Assembly (NCBI GenBank): GCA_040766985.1
Contig: JAXGPL010000011.1
Coordinates: forward strand, 31,795-95,794
Length of the DNA: 64,000 nucleotides
Source of the DNA: JAXGPL01 sp040766985
GTDB taxonomy: Bacteria; Bacillota; Sulfobacillia; JAUYEG01
Direction: 5' to 3'
The notes under the pieces were generated by a model that saw only the letters and a list, made by a program, of their open reading frames with translations, was not told the origin of the DNA and searched no databases. The number at the start of each line of letters is the position of its first letter. Position 1 is the stretch's first letter. This document shows, piece by piece, positions 44,778 to 53,709 of this stretch. The translations under genes were made by a program, and so were the position numbers.

Positions 44778-46800
44778 GTGTCGAACTCAGGCAGGTCTTT
44801 TTTTGATAGCGGCTTTATCGACGAGGTGCGGGCAGCCGTGGACATCGCCGAAGTCGTCGGCGAGACCGTTGCCCTCAAGCGGCAGGGGCGCAACTACCTT
44901 GGCTTATGTCCGTTTCACTCGGAGAAGACGCCGTCATTCACTGTTTCCCCCGAGAAGCAGATTTTTCACTGCTTTGGCTGCGGCACCGGGGGAGACGTCT
45001 TTAGTTTTGTGGCGAAGCGGGACGGCCTGTCATTTCCGGAAGCCGTGCGTAAGCTTGCCGAGCGGGCAGGTATTCGCGTGCCTGAGCCTGATCTCACGCC
45101 GGGCGAGGCCAAGCGGCGCTCTGAACTGGACCAGTTGCGCAACGTGCTTGAGATGGCGTCGGCCCAGTACCGGCGTTGGCTGTGGTCGGATGCGGGGGCG
45201 CAGGCACAGCAGTTCTCGAGCGGCGCGGGATTCGAGCCGGGAGACGCTGGTGCAGTTCGCGATCGGCTGGGCGCCGCCGGGCTGGGACGGCCTGGTCAAC
45301 GCTCTGGGCAAGCGGGGCGTTACTGCGGAGTGGCTCGTGCGGGCCGGGCTCGCGAGCGAGGCCGAGGACAGGCGGCGGGTGTACGATCGCTTTCGGTCGA
45401 GGGTTATGTTCCCGATCTGGGACCAGCGCGGCAGGACGGTGGCCTTTGGTGGCCGGATCCTGCCCGGCTCGGCCGATGAGGACAGGGCGCCCAAGTACCT
45501 CAACTCACCGGAAACCGAGATTTTCGTCAAGGGGCGCCAGCTTTACGGCTACCATCTGGCCCGCGCGGCGATCCGTGAGATGGGACGGGCGGTTATCGTC
45601 GAGGGTTATGTGGATGCGATGACGTGTCACCGTGCCGGTTTCCGTAACACAGTCGCGTCCCTTGGTACGGCCTTGACCGTTGCGCAGGGGCGGATGCTGA
45701 TGGCCCAGACGCGCCAGGTGCTGGTGGCTTACGACGCGGACGCGGCAGGGCAGGGCGCGACCGTGCGGGGGCTTGACGTGCTGACCAATCTCGGCGCCGA
45801 TGTGCGGGTGGTAAGGCTGCCCGAGGGCAAGGATCCCGACGAGTGCATCAGCCGCGGCGGCCCGGAAGCGTTCGCGCATGCAGTGGACGGAGCGCAGGAT
45901 TACGTTGTGTACCGGTTCGACCTCGCGGCGAGGGAGGCGGCGGCCCGTTTTGGCACCGGCAGCGCGCGCGCCTCGGCGGCCATCGCCGCCGCGATTGCGC
46001 CAACGCTTACCTCGTTGGACAGTGCGGTTGCGAGGGAAGCATATGTCCAGCAGTTTGCCCGCTCCCTCGATGTAAGCGAGGCGAGTCTTTGGGCCGAGTT
46101 GCGCCGGGCGGTACAGGCGGAGCGAGCGGGCAGGCGGCGCGTCCAGGTGGTACGCCCGGGCGACCGCGGCGGGGCGGCGGCCGAGGAGTCCAGGACGCCC
46201 GCCCGCCAAGGGCATAACCCCAGCTTGGGCAGGGATAATAAAGGAAATACTGGGACAGCGTTACTTGGGGGGCCGGCGTACCGCAAGGCCCAGGAGCAGT
46301 TGATTGGGCTGATGCTGGTCGATCCTGAACACATGGCGCAGGTGCAGGCCAAGCTAAAGCCGGATGAATTCCCCGACGAGGCGTGTCGCGGGATCGCGCG
46401 GGCCCTTTTCCAGATGGCGGCGACCGGGACCTTGGCGGGATCAGCCGGCGCGGCGGGCGGCACGGGCGGGGCGAACGAAGCCGGCGGGGCGAACGGAGCG
46501 GGCGACACCGCTCGCCACCAGCTTCTCCGGGTGCTGGAGTTGAGTGGCCAGGCGGAGGCGGCGGCCCTGTTGACCAGGCTGCTGATGGCCGAGGGCGTAC
46601 CGGCGCCCGAGATCCGTGGCCGCGTATGCAGTGACTGCATACGGTTTCTGCAGGAATATAGCAGGAGTAATAGAATTAGCGAAATCCGACAGGAAGTACA
46701 ACGAGCCGAACGGGAAGGGAGAGCAGTACCGACTCGCCAGCTTGAGGAACTCTCAAGACTGATCCGCGAGAGCAAGGGGAACTCTTCGCCGACCGTCTGA
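44778..46800 (+). CDS. dnaG: DNA primase DnaG (frame breaks after the zinc domain)
   Basis: Primase makes RNA primers for replication. The zinc-binding domain (CPFHSEKTPSFTVSPEKQ, FHCFGCGTGGDVFSF) and the start (GTG 44778) are in one frame. The rest (ETLVQFAIGWAPPGWDGLVN onward) is in another. A short middle piece (LERRGI) is in the third, pointing to missing T bases at 45213-45214 and 45231-45232. The TOPRIM domain is intact (RAVIVEGYVDAMTCHRAGF, VLVAYDADAAGQGATVRGL), followed by a Gly/Ala-rich linker and the C-terminal DnaB-interaction region. sigA follows, completing the macromolecular-synthesis operon (rpsU is 24 kb away). Confidence 0.88.
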
Positions 46801-46878
46801 CGTATAGAGTACCATCCCGGTCCGACCGTGGTGGACGGCCCACTGGATCACGGAAGCGCTGAAGGGGAACTTCATCTG

Positions 46879-47997
46879 ATGGATTCGAAGGTCTTGAGTG
46901 CGGAGGGCGTAAAGGAGCTGCTTTTGCGCGGCAAAAAGCGTGGCGTCCTGACCTATCAGGAGATCATGGACGTCCTGCAGGCCGAAGACCTATCGCCCGA
47001 GCAGATAGAGGAAATCTACGATAAGCTCGCCCAGATGAACGTCGAGGTTGTCAACGACCTCGCCGAATCTGAGCGTTTGCGCAAGGATGACGGACAGACG
47101 GACGGCGAGACCGCCGAGGAAGAGGAAGAAGAGGACGCGGCCGGCGAGATAGCGGTGCCGGAAGGCATCTCGACCGACGACCCCGTTCGGATGTACCTCA
47201 AGGAAATCGGGCGCGTGCCGTTGCTGACCGCCGAAGACGAAGTCAGTCTGGCCAAACGCATCGAGGCGGGCGACGAAGAGGCAAAGCGCCAGCTCACTGA
47301 GGCCAACCTGCGTCTCGTCGTGAGCATCGCCAAGCGCTATGTCGGACGCGGCATGCTCTTCCTGGACCTGATCCAGGAGGGCAATCTAGGCCTGCTCAAA
47401 GCGGTCGAGAAGTTCGACTTCCGCAAGGGCTTTAAGTTCAGCACCTATGCGACCTGGTGGATTCGCCAGGCTATCACGCGGGCTATCGCTGACCAGGCGC
47501 GGACGATCCGTATCCCCGTGCACATGGTCGAGACGATTAACAAGCTGATCCGTATCTCGCGCCAGTTGCTGCAGCGGCTCGGCCGCGAGCCGTCCGCGGA
47601 GGAGATCGCGACGGAGATGGGGATTACCGAGGACCGCGTCCGCGAAATTATGAAGATCGCGCAGGAGCCGGTTTCCCTGGAAACCCCGATCGGCGAGGAA
47701 GAGGACAGCCACCTCGGCGACTTCATCGAGGATCAGGATGCCCCGGCGCCTGCCGAGGCTGCGTCGTTTTCGCTGCTCAAGGAGCAGCTTGAGGAAGTGC
47801 TGGGCACGCTCTCGGACCGCGAGGAGAGGGTGCTGCGGTTGCGCTTCGGACTCGACTACGGCCGGCAGCGGACGCTAGAGGAAGTCGGCTACGTATTCGG
47901 TGTGACGCGCGAGCGGATCCGTCAGATTGAGGCCAAAGCGCTGCGCAAGCTGCGCCATCCGACGCGGAGCAAGAAGCTCAAGGACTATCTGGACTAA
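46879..47997 (+). CDS. sigA: RNA polymerase primary sigma factor SigA (RpoD)
   Basis: The housekeeping sigma factor. The 372-residue protein has region 1.1, an acidic linker, region 1.2 (DDPVRMYLKEIGRVPLLTAE), region 2 (EANLRLVVSIAKRYVGRGML, FSTYATWWIRQAITRAIADQ), region 3 and region 4.2 (TLEEVGYVFGVTRERIRQIE). The start ATG 46879 has GAAGGGGA ten bases upstream; a GTG at 46828 in frame lacks a ribosome site. Its transcript ends at the strong terminator downstream. Confidence 0.95.
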   Translation: MDSKVLSAEGVKELLLRGKKRGVLTYQEIMDVLQAEDLSPEQIEEIYDKLAQMNVEVVNDLAESERLRKDDGQTDGETAEEEEEEDAAGEIAVPEGISTDDPVRMYLKEIGRVPLLTAEDEVSLAKRIEAGDEEAKRQLTEANLRLVVSIAKRYVGRGMLFLDLIQEGNLGLLKAVEKFDFRKGFKFSTYATWWIRQAITRAIADQARTIRIPVHMVETINKLIRISRQLLQRLGREPSAEEIATEMGITEDRVREIMKIAQEPVSLETPIGEEEDSHLGDFIEDQDAPAPAEAASFSLLKEQLEEVLGTLSDREERVLRLRFGLDYGRQRTLEEVGYVFGVTRERIRQIEAKALRKLRHPTRSKKLKDYLD

Positions 47998-48053
47998 AGA
48001 CGGCGACGCAGGTCGGTTGATAGCCTTCGGTTTCGGTGCAGAGGTAAAGCTCA

Positions 48054-48088
48054 AAGTGCCCCCCCGCGGACGGCTCGGGGGGCTTTTT
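48054..48088 (+). terminator. Intrinsic terminator of the dnaG-sigA operon
   Basis: AAAGTGCCCCCC ... GGGGGGCTTTTT: a 7-bp GC stem (48058-48064 with 48077-48083), a 12-base loop, and five T (48084-48088), with a matching A-rich 5' side. Confidence 0.88.
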
Positions 48089-48107
48089 GATGAGGGGGGC
48101 GGCGGAT

Positions 48108-49427
48108 GTGGGGACGCATCGGCGGCCGGGCGAGGACCGGCAGCGCTTGTTTTACGGCTACTGGATAGTCGCGGCAACCTTTGTCATCCAGATGCTCGTC
48201 AACGGTTGCGGGATGTACGCGTTCAGCCTGTTCGTCAGGCCCCTTGAAGTCGCCTTTGGCTGGACGCGTGCCGGGATAATGCTCTCGCTCGTCGTTTACA
48301 ACGTTGTAACGGCGGCCGCGTCACCGGTCATCGGGCGGATCGTTGATCGCTACGGGCCGCGGCGTGTGATGGCCGTCGGAGCGCTGACCATGGGCGGCGG
48401 GCTGGCGGCCCTCAGCATGGCCACACAGCTATGGCACTACAACATTGTTTGGGGCTTGGTCGGCTGCGGTGTGTGCGCGACGGGATTCATCCCGACGACC
48501 GCGCTCCTGTTCAAGTGGTTCAACCGGCGCCGCGGCCTTGCGGTCGGGATCATGGGCGCGGGCATCGGGACGGGCGGGTTCGTGATGTCACCGCTGATCG
48601 GCGGGCTGCTCATCCCGCGCCTCGGCTGGCAGGGAGCCTTCCTAGCCCTCGGCGCGGTTGTAGCCGGAGTGTGCGCTCCGCTGGCCCTGCTGGTGGTGCG
48701 TTCCGAACCGGCCGAAGTCGGGCAGTTCGTCGACGGCATCGCCCCGGAGGACTCCGAATCGCCGGCGGCCAGTACCCGGGAGCGTGCGGGGGCAGGAGGA
48801 GCCACGCTCCCGGAGGCCCTCCGTACGCCGTCCTTCTGGCTGATGGCCGGCTCATTCACCCTCTTTAGTTTTGCGATGAACGCTATCTTCCAAAACCAGG
48901 TGCCGCACCTGCAAGATATCGGTTTCCCGGTTGCCGCTGCCGCGTCTGCCCTGTCCGCGGTCGGCATTGGCAGCGCAGTCGGCAAGCTGGCGTTCGGTTG
49001 GGTGTGCGACTGGCTGCGACCGCGGTACGTCTTCACCTTCGGGGTGCTTGTCCAGTTGGTGTCCGCCGTCATCTTGATCAGCATCCGGGCCCAGTCTTCG
49101 TTGGCCCTGATCTGGACGTATGCCGTGCTCTACGGCATCGGCATCGGGTGCTGGCCGATCATGAGCATGGTCGTCAGCGACACGTTCGGGCTGAGGCACT
49201 ACGGGGCCGTCTACGGGGTGCTTAACTTGATCCACCTGCTCGGCGGTTCCGCGGGCGCTCCGTTCGCGGGCTATGTGCACGACACGACGGGCAGCTATCA
49301 GCTGGCCTTCGCGGTCTTCGTCGCAGCGTTCGCGCTCGCGGTGCCGATGATCGTGATGAGCGGGCGGACGCGGGCCGGGGTGGCAGGGCGGTCGGCGCGC
49401 GAAGGACAGGTCATCGGCGGGCGATAG
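48108..49427 (+). CDS. MFS transporter (oxalate/formate antiporter-like)
   Basis: The protein has ~439 residues with 12 predicted membrane helices. It starts FYGYWIVAATFVIQMLVNGC, with GRIVDRYGPRRVMAVGAL (motif A-like between helices 2 and 3) and LFKWFNRRRGLAVGIMGAGI, all typical of the OFA/monocarboxylate branch of the MFS. The substrate is unknown. GTG 48108 has GAGGGGGGCGG upstream; the in-frame TTG/ATG at 48087-48090 lie inside the sigA terminator and are unlikely. After it, 49428-49660 contains no gene I can see. Confidence 0.85.
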   Translation: MGTHRRPGEDRQRLFYGYWIVAATFVIQMLVNGCGMYAFSLFVRPLEVAFGWTRAGIMLSLVVYNVVTAAASPVIGRIVDRYGPRRVMAVGALTMGGGLAALSMATQLWHYNIVWGLVGCGVCATGFIPTTALLFKWFNRRRGLAVGIMGAGIGTGGFVMSPLIGGLLIPRLGWQGAFLALGAVVAGVCAPLALLVVRSEPAEVGQFVDGIAPEDSESPAASTRERAGAGGATLPEALRTPSFWLMAGSFTLFSFAMNAIFQNQVPHLQDIGFPVAAAASALSAVGIGSAVGKLAFGWVCDWLRPRYVFTFGVLVQLVSAVILISIRAQSSLALIWTYAVLYGIGIGCWPIMSMVVSDTFGLRHYGAVYGVLNLIHLLGGSAGAPFAGYVHDTTGSYQLAFAVFVAAFALAVPMIVMSGRTRAGVAGRSAREGQVIGGR

Positions 49428-49660
49428 GTGGGCGTTTCCATCAGGGCCGACGTTTCCACTGCCGTTTTGTGCCGGCGTGGCTATGCCATGTGGGTAGGGA
49501 GACCATCTTTTCGCCCGCAAACCACTGGCGGGCTGCCCACAGCCGTTGCTCGCGCTCCGGCTATCGACAGCCCGCCTACAACACCCGCCGGCGGCGGCGG
49601 TTGCCCGTCGGCCCGCCCCGCAGTGTTACAGTCCTTAGGGCAGATCCGGTTCGGTCAAGT

Positions 49661-50292
49661 CTACTTCAGGATGTGAATCCACTCGCCGAACAGGAACTGC
49701 AGCCGCCCGATGAACAGGCTGATCCGGGCCATGACCGTGGTCCCGAAAGACGCCCCGAACCCGATCATCATCGCCCATTTGCCGACTTCGCTTGTGGCCA
49801 TCAGGACGCGCTTTAAGCCCTGAACAATGCCCGGGTCCGTCGGATTGATCCGCGCGGTCACGGTGAAGAAAAAGTACGTCAACGTGCTCGCGACGCACAC
49901 CACGAAGATCACGTTGTTGACGCTCGTCAGAGGGAGCATCGTCGCACGGACCTGGCGCATGAAGTTGGCGTCAAGCTGGCCGGTGATGGTGACGGCGCCA
50001 GCGACAGATCATGAACGACAGCGGATCCGGCTGGTCCAGGCGATCTTCGGAAACCAGCGCGCCAACAACAGAAGGCCGCCGCCAAGGGAAAAATCGGCCA
50101 TAGCTTGGAGCCGCTGAGAAGTTGCACCGCCATCTCCTGGATGTTTGTAAAGCCCATGACCGGAAAGGTGCGCGCCGTCAGGCCAATCAGCAAGTGCTCG
50201 GTGATCCTAAAGAACGCGTTCTCCTTATAGAGGTAGCTGTACGCTCCTATGGTCGCCAGGGCCGCAACCCATACGCCTACGCTCTGGCTCAT
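49661..50292 (-). CDS. Multi-spanning membrane protein, last gene of the DUF6754 operon (frame breaks)
   Basis: The N-terminal half starts at ATG 50292 (VGVWVAALATIGAYSYLYKE, NAFFRITEHLLIGLTARTFP). The C-terminal half is in another frame (MRQVRATMLPLTSVNNVIFV, YFFFTVTARINPTDPGIVQG, LLFGEWIHI-like end). Between about 49990 and 50110 the intermediate pieces GGLLLLARWFPKIAWTSRI and VAGAVTITGQLDANF appear in successive frames, so several single-base indels separate one ~205-residue protein with about five helices. I do not know its function. ATGA overlap with the microprotein upstream. Confidence 0.65.
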
Positions 50293-50396
50293 GCGGTAGC
50301 CCTCCCTGTCCTGGCGCCTTGCACCACGAAGAATAGGACGTTGCTGATGATCATCAGGACAACAAAGTAAAGGTGGCCGATCGATTGAGCGTCCAT
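50289..50396 (-). CDS. 35-residue membrane microprotein in the DUF6754 operon
   Basis: ATG at 50396 on the minus strand opens a 35-codon frame whose product is essentially one membrane helix (IGHLYFVVLMIISNVLFFVV) flanked by a short acidic N-terminus and a basic tail (QGARTGRATA). Its TGA overlaps the ATG of the next gene (ATGA). It starts 6 bp after the previous stop, so both junctions look like translational coupling. Such placement argues that it is real despite its size. Confidence 0.6.
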   Translation of the reverse strand: MDAQSIGHLYFVVLMIISNVLFFVVQGARTGRATA

Positions 50397-50401
50397 CGCC
50401 G

Positions 50402-51115
50402 CTATGCCTTACCCGGCGTCTTGGCCAGGTATTCGTACTCTGCTGCACCGGCCATGCCTCCGAGAAGACCCTTGAGCTGGCCGGAGGACAGGAATACGAG
50501 GTGGCCGACAATGCCCGGGCCGACCGTGCCGACGATGGTCGGTGTGCCGAATTTGGCCTCGATCTGGCGGATGAACCACCATCCTGCGTCGCCGGAGGTG
50601 AACGCGGCGCAGAGATCGATGTCCTGGATCCCGCTGATGCCATCCATCAACGGCAAGTCCTCTATCGGCGTGTTGTAGTAGTCGGTGTCATACATGCCGC
50701 GTAGGTCCTCGCCCAAGGCCTGGACGGCGGTCTCCTGCCCGGCGCGGTAGGGCATCAGCACGATGTCGGAGCCGTAGACGTACCCGTAGTCGGGAGCGAC
50801 CTGTTTGACCAGCCGGTCGCCGTACATGACGCCCTCGGGCACCAGGGTGACAATGATGATCTTGTGGCTGTTGGCCATCAGGTGCTTTGCGATGGCAAGG
50901 GTCTGGGGCCAGTTTTCAGCTTCGCTCGCCGGAGCCACGTCGGCGCAGATGATCGCGGTCGAACCGGCCGGCAGTGAGTCCACGAACTCATAGGCCATGC
51001 GGGCAGGGTCGCCAACGCGCAGCGGGAGGCCCAGCGGTTTATACAGCGGCAGCATGATGCTCACCACCAGGATCACGTAAAGGAAACGAACGTCAAGGTG
51101 CAGCAGCCTATTCAT
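50402..51115 (-). CDS. Membrane-anchored protein of unknown function (DUF6754 operon)
   Basis: The 237-residue protein has one N-terminal helix (FLYVILVVSIMLPLYKPLGL) and a soluble alpha/beta domain with parallel-strand-like segments (GSTAIICADVAP, HKIIIVTLVPEGV, DIVLMPYRAGQE). It ends with a Gly-rich part (GTVGPGIVGHLVFLSSGQLK). The soluble part looks like a Rossmann-type or periplasmic-binding-like fold, but I recognise no family. It overlaps the upstream gene by 4 bp. Confidence 0.7.
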   Translation of the reverse strand: MNRLLHLDVRFLYVILVVSIMLPLYKPLGLPLRVGDPARMAYEFVDSLPAGSTAIICADVAPASEAENWPQTLAIAKHLMANSHKIIIVTLVPEGVMYGDRLVKQVAPDYGYVYGSDIVLMPYRAGQETAVQALGEDLRGMYDTDYYNTPIEDLPLMDGISGIQDIDLCAAFTSGDAGWWFIRQIEAKFGTPTIVGTVGPGIVGHLVFLSSGQLKGLLGGMAGAAEYEYLAKTPGKA

Positions 51116-51738
51116 TCACCGACACCCCCCAGGTGCCCGCGCTCGAGGCCGAGGATCACGCGCATGCTCAAGGCGGTCATGCCCAGCGCCGCGCCAATCG
51201 TGATTCCGCGGAGGGCTGCGGTGTTCGGTATGTCGAGCAGCCACGCGGAGATCACGGGGATTTCTGACCACATCGCGTAACCGACGCCCACGCTGCCGAG
51301 CATAACGATCATGCCCGACGCCAGAAGAACCGCCGACTGCGCGTTGCGCACACGGAACGCCCGCCAGGTTGCACTGGTCATGTAAAAGACGGTCGTCGAG
51401 TACCACGTCGCGCTCAACGGCTGGTAAAGGTTGTTCCAGAAGAACTGGTACGCCGGGTGCTTGGGCGATGCCAGAAGGCCAAGCCCAAGGTAACCGTATA
51501 GGGTAACCAACAGCAGCAAGCTGTACGGCCAGTACGCCCGCCGTTCGCGCGTCCTGGTCAGGTGGATGCGGGTTAGATTGCCCATCCCGAGGGCCAGCGC
51601 GAAGGCCGCCAGGATGATCCGCCAGCTGACAAGCTCCCTGCTGATGGTGCCTAGCGCGGGTACATTGAAAAAATAGTCAACGAGTACGATGCCGCCGGCG
51701 ACCATGCCGATCCATACCGGCAGCTCTTTTCTCAGCAT
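51112..51738 (-). CDS. Polytopic membrane protein of unknown function (DUF6754 operon)
   Basis: The 208-residue protein has about six predicted membrane helices (VWIGMVAGGIVLVDYFFNVP, IILAAFALALGMGNLTRIHL, YSLLLLVTLYGYLGLGLLAS and others). One loop has FFWNNLYQPLSATWYSTTVF, and the end is RVILGLERGHLGGVGE. No named family recognised. Its ATG at 51738 is 40 bp after the DUF6754 gene. Confidence 0.7.
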   Translation of the reverse strand: MLRKELPVWIGMVAGGIVLVDYFFNVPALGTISRELVSWRIILAAFALALGMGNLTRIHLTRTRERRAYWPYSLLLLVTLYGYLGLGLLASPKHPAYQFFWNNLYQPLSATWYSTTVFYMTSATWRAFRVRNAQSAVLLASGMIVMLGSVGVGYAMWSEIPVISAWLLDIPNTAALRGITIGAALGMTALSMRVILGLERGHLGGVGE

Positions 51739-51778
51739 GTTCTAACCCTCCCATGTGCCTTCGGAACTCGCCGGGCGG

Positions 51779-52540
51779 TCATTTCTTGATCAGATCAACC
51801 AGCAGGTTGCTCTTTGCCGTGACCAGGATCGAGCCAAGCACGATCAGGCCCACCGCCAGGTACTTGCCCATCTCCTGGCCGACCAGGAAACCTACCTGCG
51901 CCGGGTTCTTGGATAGATAAGCGCCCGCGGCAAAGATCTCCTCGCCGATCAGCGAGTAGTCACAGCACGCGACAAAGAACGGAAGCTGGTGGGTGTTGGC
52001 TGTGCCCGAGATCTGCAGGGCGCCGACGACGTTGCCGGCCTCGGCGAAGATTAGCGATTCGTGGTAGTAGTTGCCGAACATGAACGTGGCTGCGACCCTC
52101 TCGCGCTGCAGGATGCCGAGCACGGCTGCGCGCAGCGAGGTGTCTGCCAGGTATCTTACGTCATCGGGGTTGTAGGATTCCTCGCGTCCCACCTGACGGT
52201 AGGCGCCGCGGATGATTTCCTCGGAGATCGGTTGGGTTTCCGGTAAAGCGTTACAGACGATCATCCTGGCTTCGTGTTTGGCAACCTGCTCTGCGCAGTA
52301 GCGCATGACCTCGAACGCCGCGAAGGTCTGAGCATCAAGGGCGCCGGTGGGCTGGATGAATGCCGCGGGGCGGCCCATTTCAGTAATGCGTCCTACGGCC
52401 TCGTCAATAGCATCAAGACCTGGTAGACGACGGATGGGAAGATTGCCGGTGCGGCGGAACTTATGAATGGCTTGCCAGGCGACAGCCAGGAGCAGAACGA
52501 AGACAACGAGTACGGAGAGCCGTCCGTCTCTGATGATCAA
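51779..52540 (-). CDS. DUF6754 domain protein
   Basis: The 253-residue protein has an N-terminal helix (LSVLVVFVLLLAVAWQAI), a soluble core and a C-terminal helix (YLAVGLIVLGSILVTAK). The core contains GRITEMGRPAAFIQPTGALD, MIVCNALPETQPISEEIIRG, VLGILQRERVAATFMFGNYY and EAGNVVGALQISGTANTHQL. The last is a conserved small-residue stretch typical of DUF6754. TTG start at 52540 with AAGGAGGA upstream on the minus strand; the open frame beyond it is not conserved-looking. First gene of a five-gene membrane operon of unknown role. Confidence 0.75.
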   Translation of the reverse strand: MIIRDGRLSVLVVFVLLLAVAWQAIHKFRRTGNLPIRRLPGLDAIDEAVGRITEMGRPAAFIQPTGALDAQTFAAFEVMRYCAEQVAKHEARMIVCNALPETQPISEEIIRGAYRQVGREESYNPDDVRYLADTSLRAAVLGILQRERVAATFMFGNYYHESLIFAEAGNVVGALQISGTANTHQLPFFVACCDYSLIGEEIFAAGAYLSKNPAQVGFLVGQEMGKYLAVGLIVLGSILVTAKSNLLVDLIKK

Positions 52541-52678
52541 GGGGTTTCCTCCTTCGTGCGGGCAAGAGCCGCCGAATAATGATTGTCCGGTCTCAACTGG
52601 GTAATCACAGCGTCGGCCACGACGTGCACGACACTGACCACCGCGCTGCTCGTCCCCCCTGGGCTTGGCAACGGCAAT

Positions 52679-52750
52679 ATAGTCAGGATCATCCCGGCTA
52701 AGGTGATCGGGCCCGTCCTGGTAAAATGTGGTCAGGCCCATCCCGGCTAA
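52679..52750. repeat. Three ~24-bp degenerate direct repeats (IS21-like end remnant)
   Basis: Units GTCAGGATCATCCCGGCTAA (52682-52701), GATCGGGCCCGTCCTGG (from about 52705) and GTCAGGCCCATCCCGGCTAA (52731-52750) recur at about 24-26 bp. Arrays like this mark the transposase-binding ends of IS21-family elements; no transposase is adjacent, so it is probably a solo remnant. Confidence 0.5.
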
Positions 52751-52842
52751 TGAAGGCGACTCACCCCCCAAGGAAACCGATTGGTATCTGCGTGCGCTTT
52801 GCCGGGCTAGCTCCTTCCCGGGCGCATGAGGGTAATAGAAAA

Positions 52843-52913
52843 CCCCAGCGGCACATCCCTCGCACACAGGCCGCCTAGCCCTGTGGCTGGAAACCCTCCC
52901 GCTGGGGTTTTTT
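52843..52913 (+). terminator. Long hairpin with T6 tail in a gene-free region
   Basis: CCCCAGCGG (52843-52851) pairs with CCGCTGGGG (52899-52907), followed by six T. Inside the loop CACAGG (52865-52870) pairs with CCTGTG (52880-52885). It is a convincing intrinsic terminator, but no plus-strand gene lies upstream for 3.4 kb. It may end an unannotated small RNA. The rest of 52541-53634 shows no gene I can recognise. Confidence 0.6.
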
Positions 52914-53246
52914 ATGCCCACGGTGTGGCGGGTTGGATCCTGGCCGGCCCAATCTATCGATCGGGCCGCGAACCGCTGCCATTCTCTCCGGCAGCCTGCC
53001 TCGCCTGGCGCCGCTCGGACCTGTCGCTCAACGCTGCATCGCGCCTTTGCACTTCGGTGCGATGCCCGGCCGCCGAACCCAAGGCGCCCTTCCAACCAGT
53101 GAAACCTACCCTCTACCCGCCCCTGCGCAGCTGGTCCGCGAACGGGCAGGTATTAGTCCCAAATCTACAGTCAGGACCAGCTACTGTCGCTTCCGAGGGC
53201 AAAAAGCACGAAACCGTGTGTGTTCGTCAATTGCGGGGCGGGGTGG

Positions 53247-53346
53247 TGGGGGTGTCTGGAAAATTCAACCATGTCACCAAGCTCCAGTGTTGCGCCGTCA
53301 ACACCCCCGATGTGGGGGTGTCTGAAACTTCAACCATGTCATCAAG
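53247..53346. repeat. Pair of ~35-bp direct repeats (IS-end-like)
   Basis: Two near-identical copies, 53247-53281 and 53313-53346, share TGGGGGTGTCTG and TTCAACCATGTCA with only a few differences. Repeated motifs of this kind are common at the ends of IS21-like elements. No coding part of such an element is seen next to them. Confidence 0.6.
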
Positions 53347-53634
53347 TGCAGATTGTGTGCGATTATGCTCAGGAGGCCAGGTTTGTGGAAACCGTGATCT
53401 CGAACGACCACAAAGGCGCTTTGAGGTCGTTTGGGAGCACACGTCTTGCGAAATGAGGATCGGGAAGGTACAGGTTTCCAAGAAAGTGTGCTCTGCGCGA
53501 CCATATCACATCAGCGAAGCACACGCTGGCCTTGTGGTAGATTCGCGGTTCGGCATATAATGTTTGGTGTTGATGTTCGGTGTTAGGTTGCCTTAGCGGC
53601 ACGAAGTGGTTTACAATCGGTTTGCGTGTTTGAT

Positions 53635-53709
53635 TCCTCGCTAGCTCAATGGTAGAGCATCCGGCTGTTAACTGGAGTGGTTGACGTTCGAGTCGTCCGC
53701 GAGGAGCCA
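53635..53709 (+). tRNA. tRNA-Asn (GTT)
   Basis: A 75-base cloverleaf including CCA. The acceptor stem is TCCTCGC/GCGAGGA. The D-arm contains AGCTCAATGGTAGAGC. The anticodon arm is TCCGG-CTGTTAA-CTGGA with anticodon GTT at 53667-53669. The T-arm contains GTTCGAGTC. Discriminator G and encoded CCA at 53707-53709. It stands at the border between chromosomal genes and the IS/defence region, a common integration position. Confidence 0.93.

Noticed and set aside
48087..48107. TTG/ATG start of the MFS gene inside the sigA terminator
   Set aside because: A GTG at 48108 has a good ribosome site and lies outside the terminator.
52826..53560. A 244-residue plus-strand open frame across the IS-end repeats
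   Set aside because: It spans a terminator hairpin and the direct repeats, has no recognisable domain and no ribosome site.
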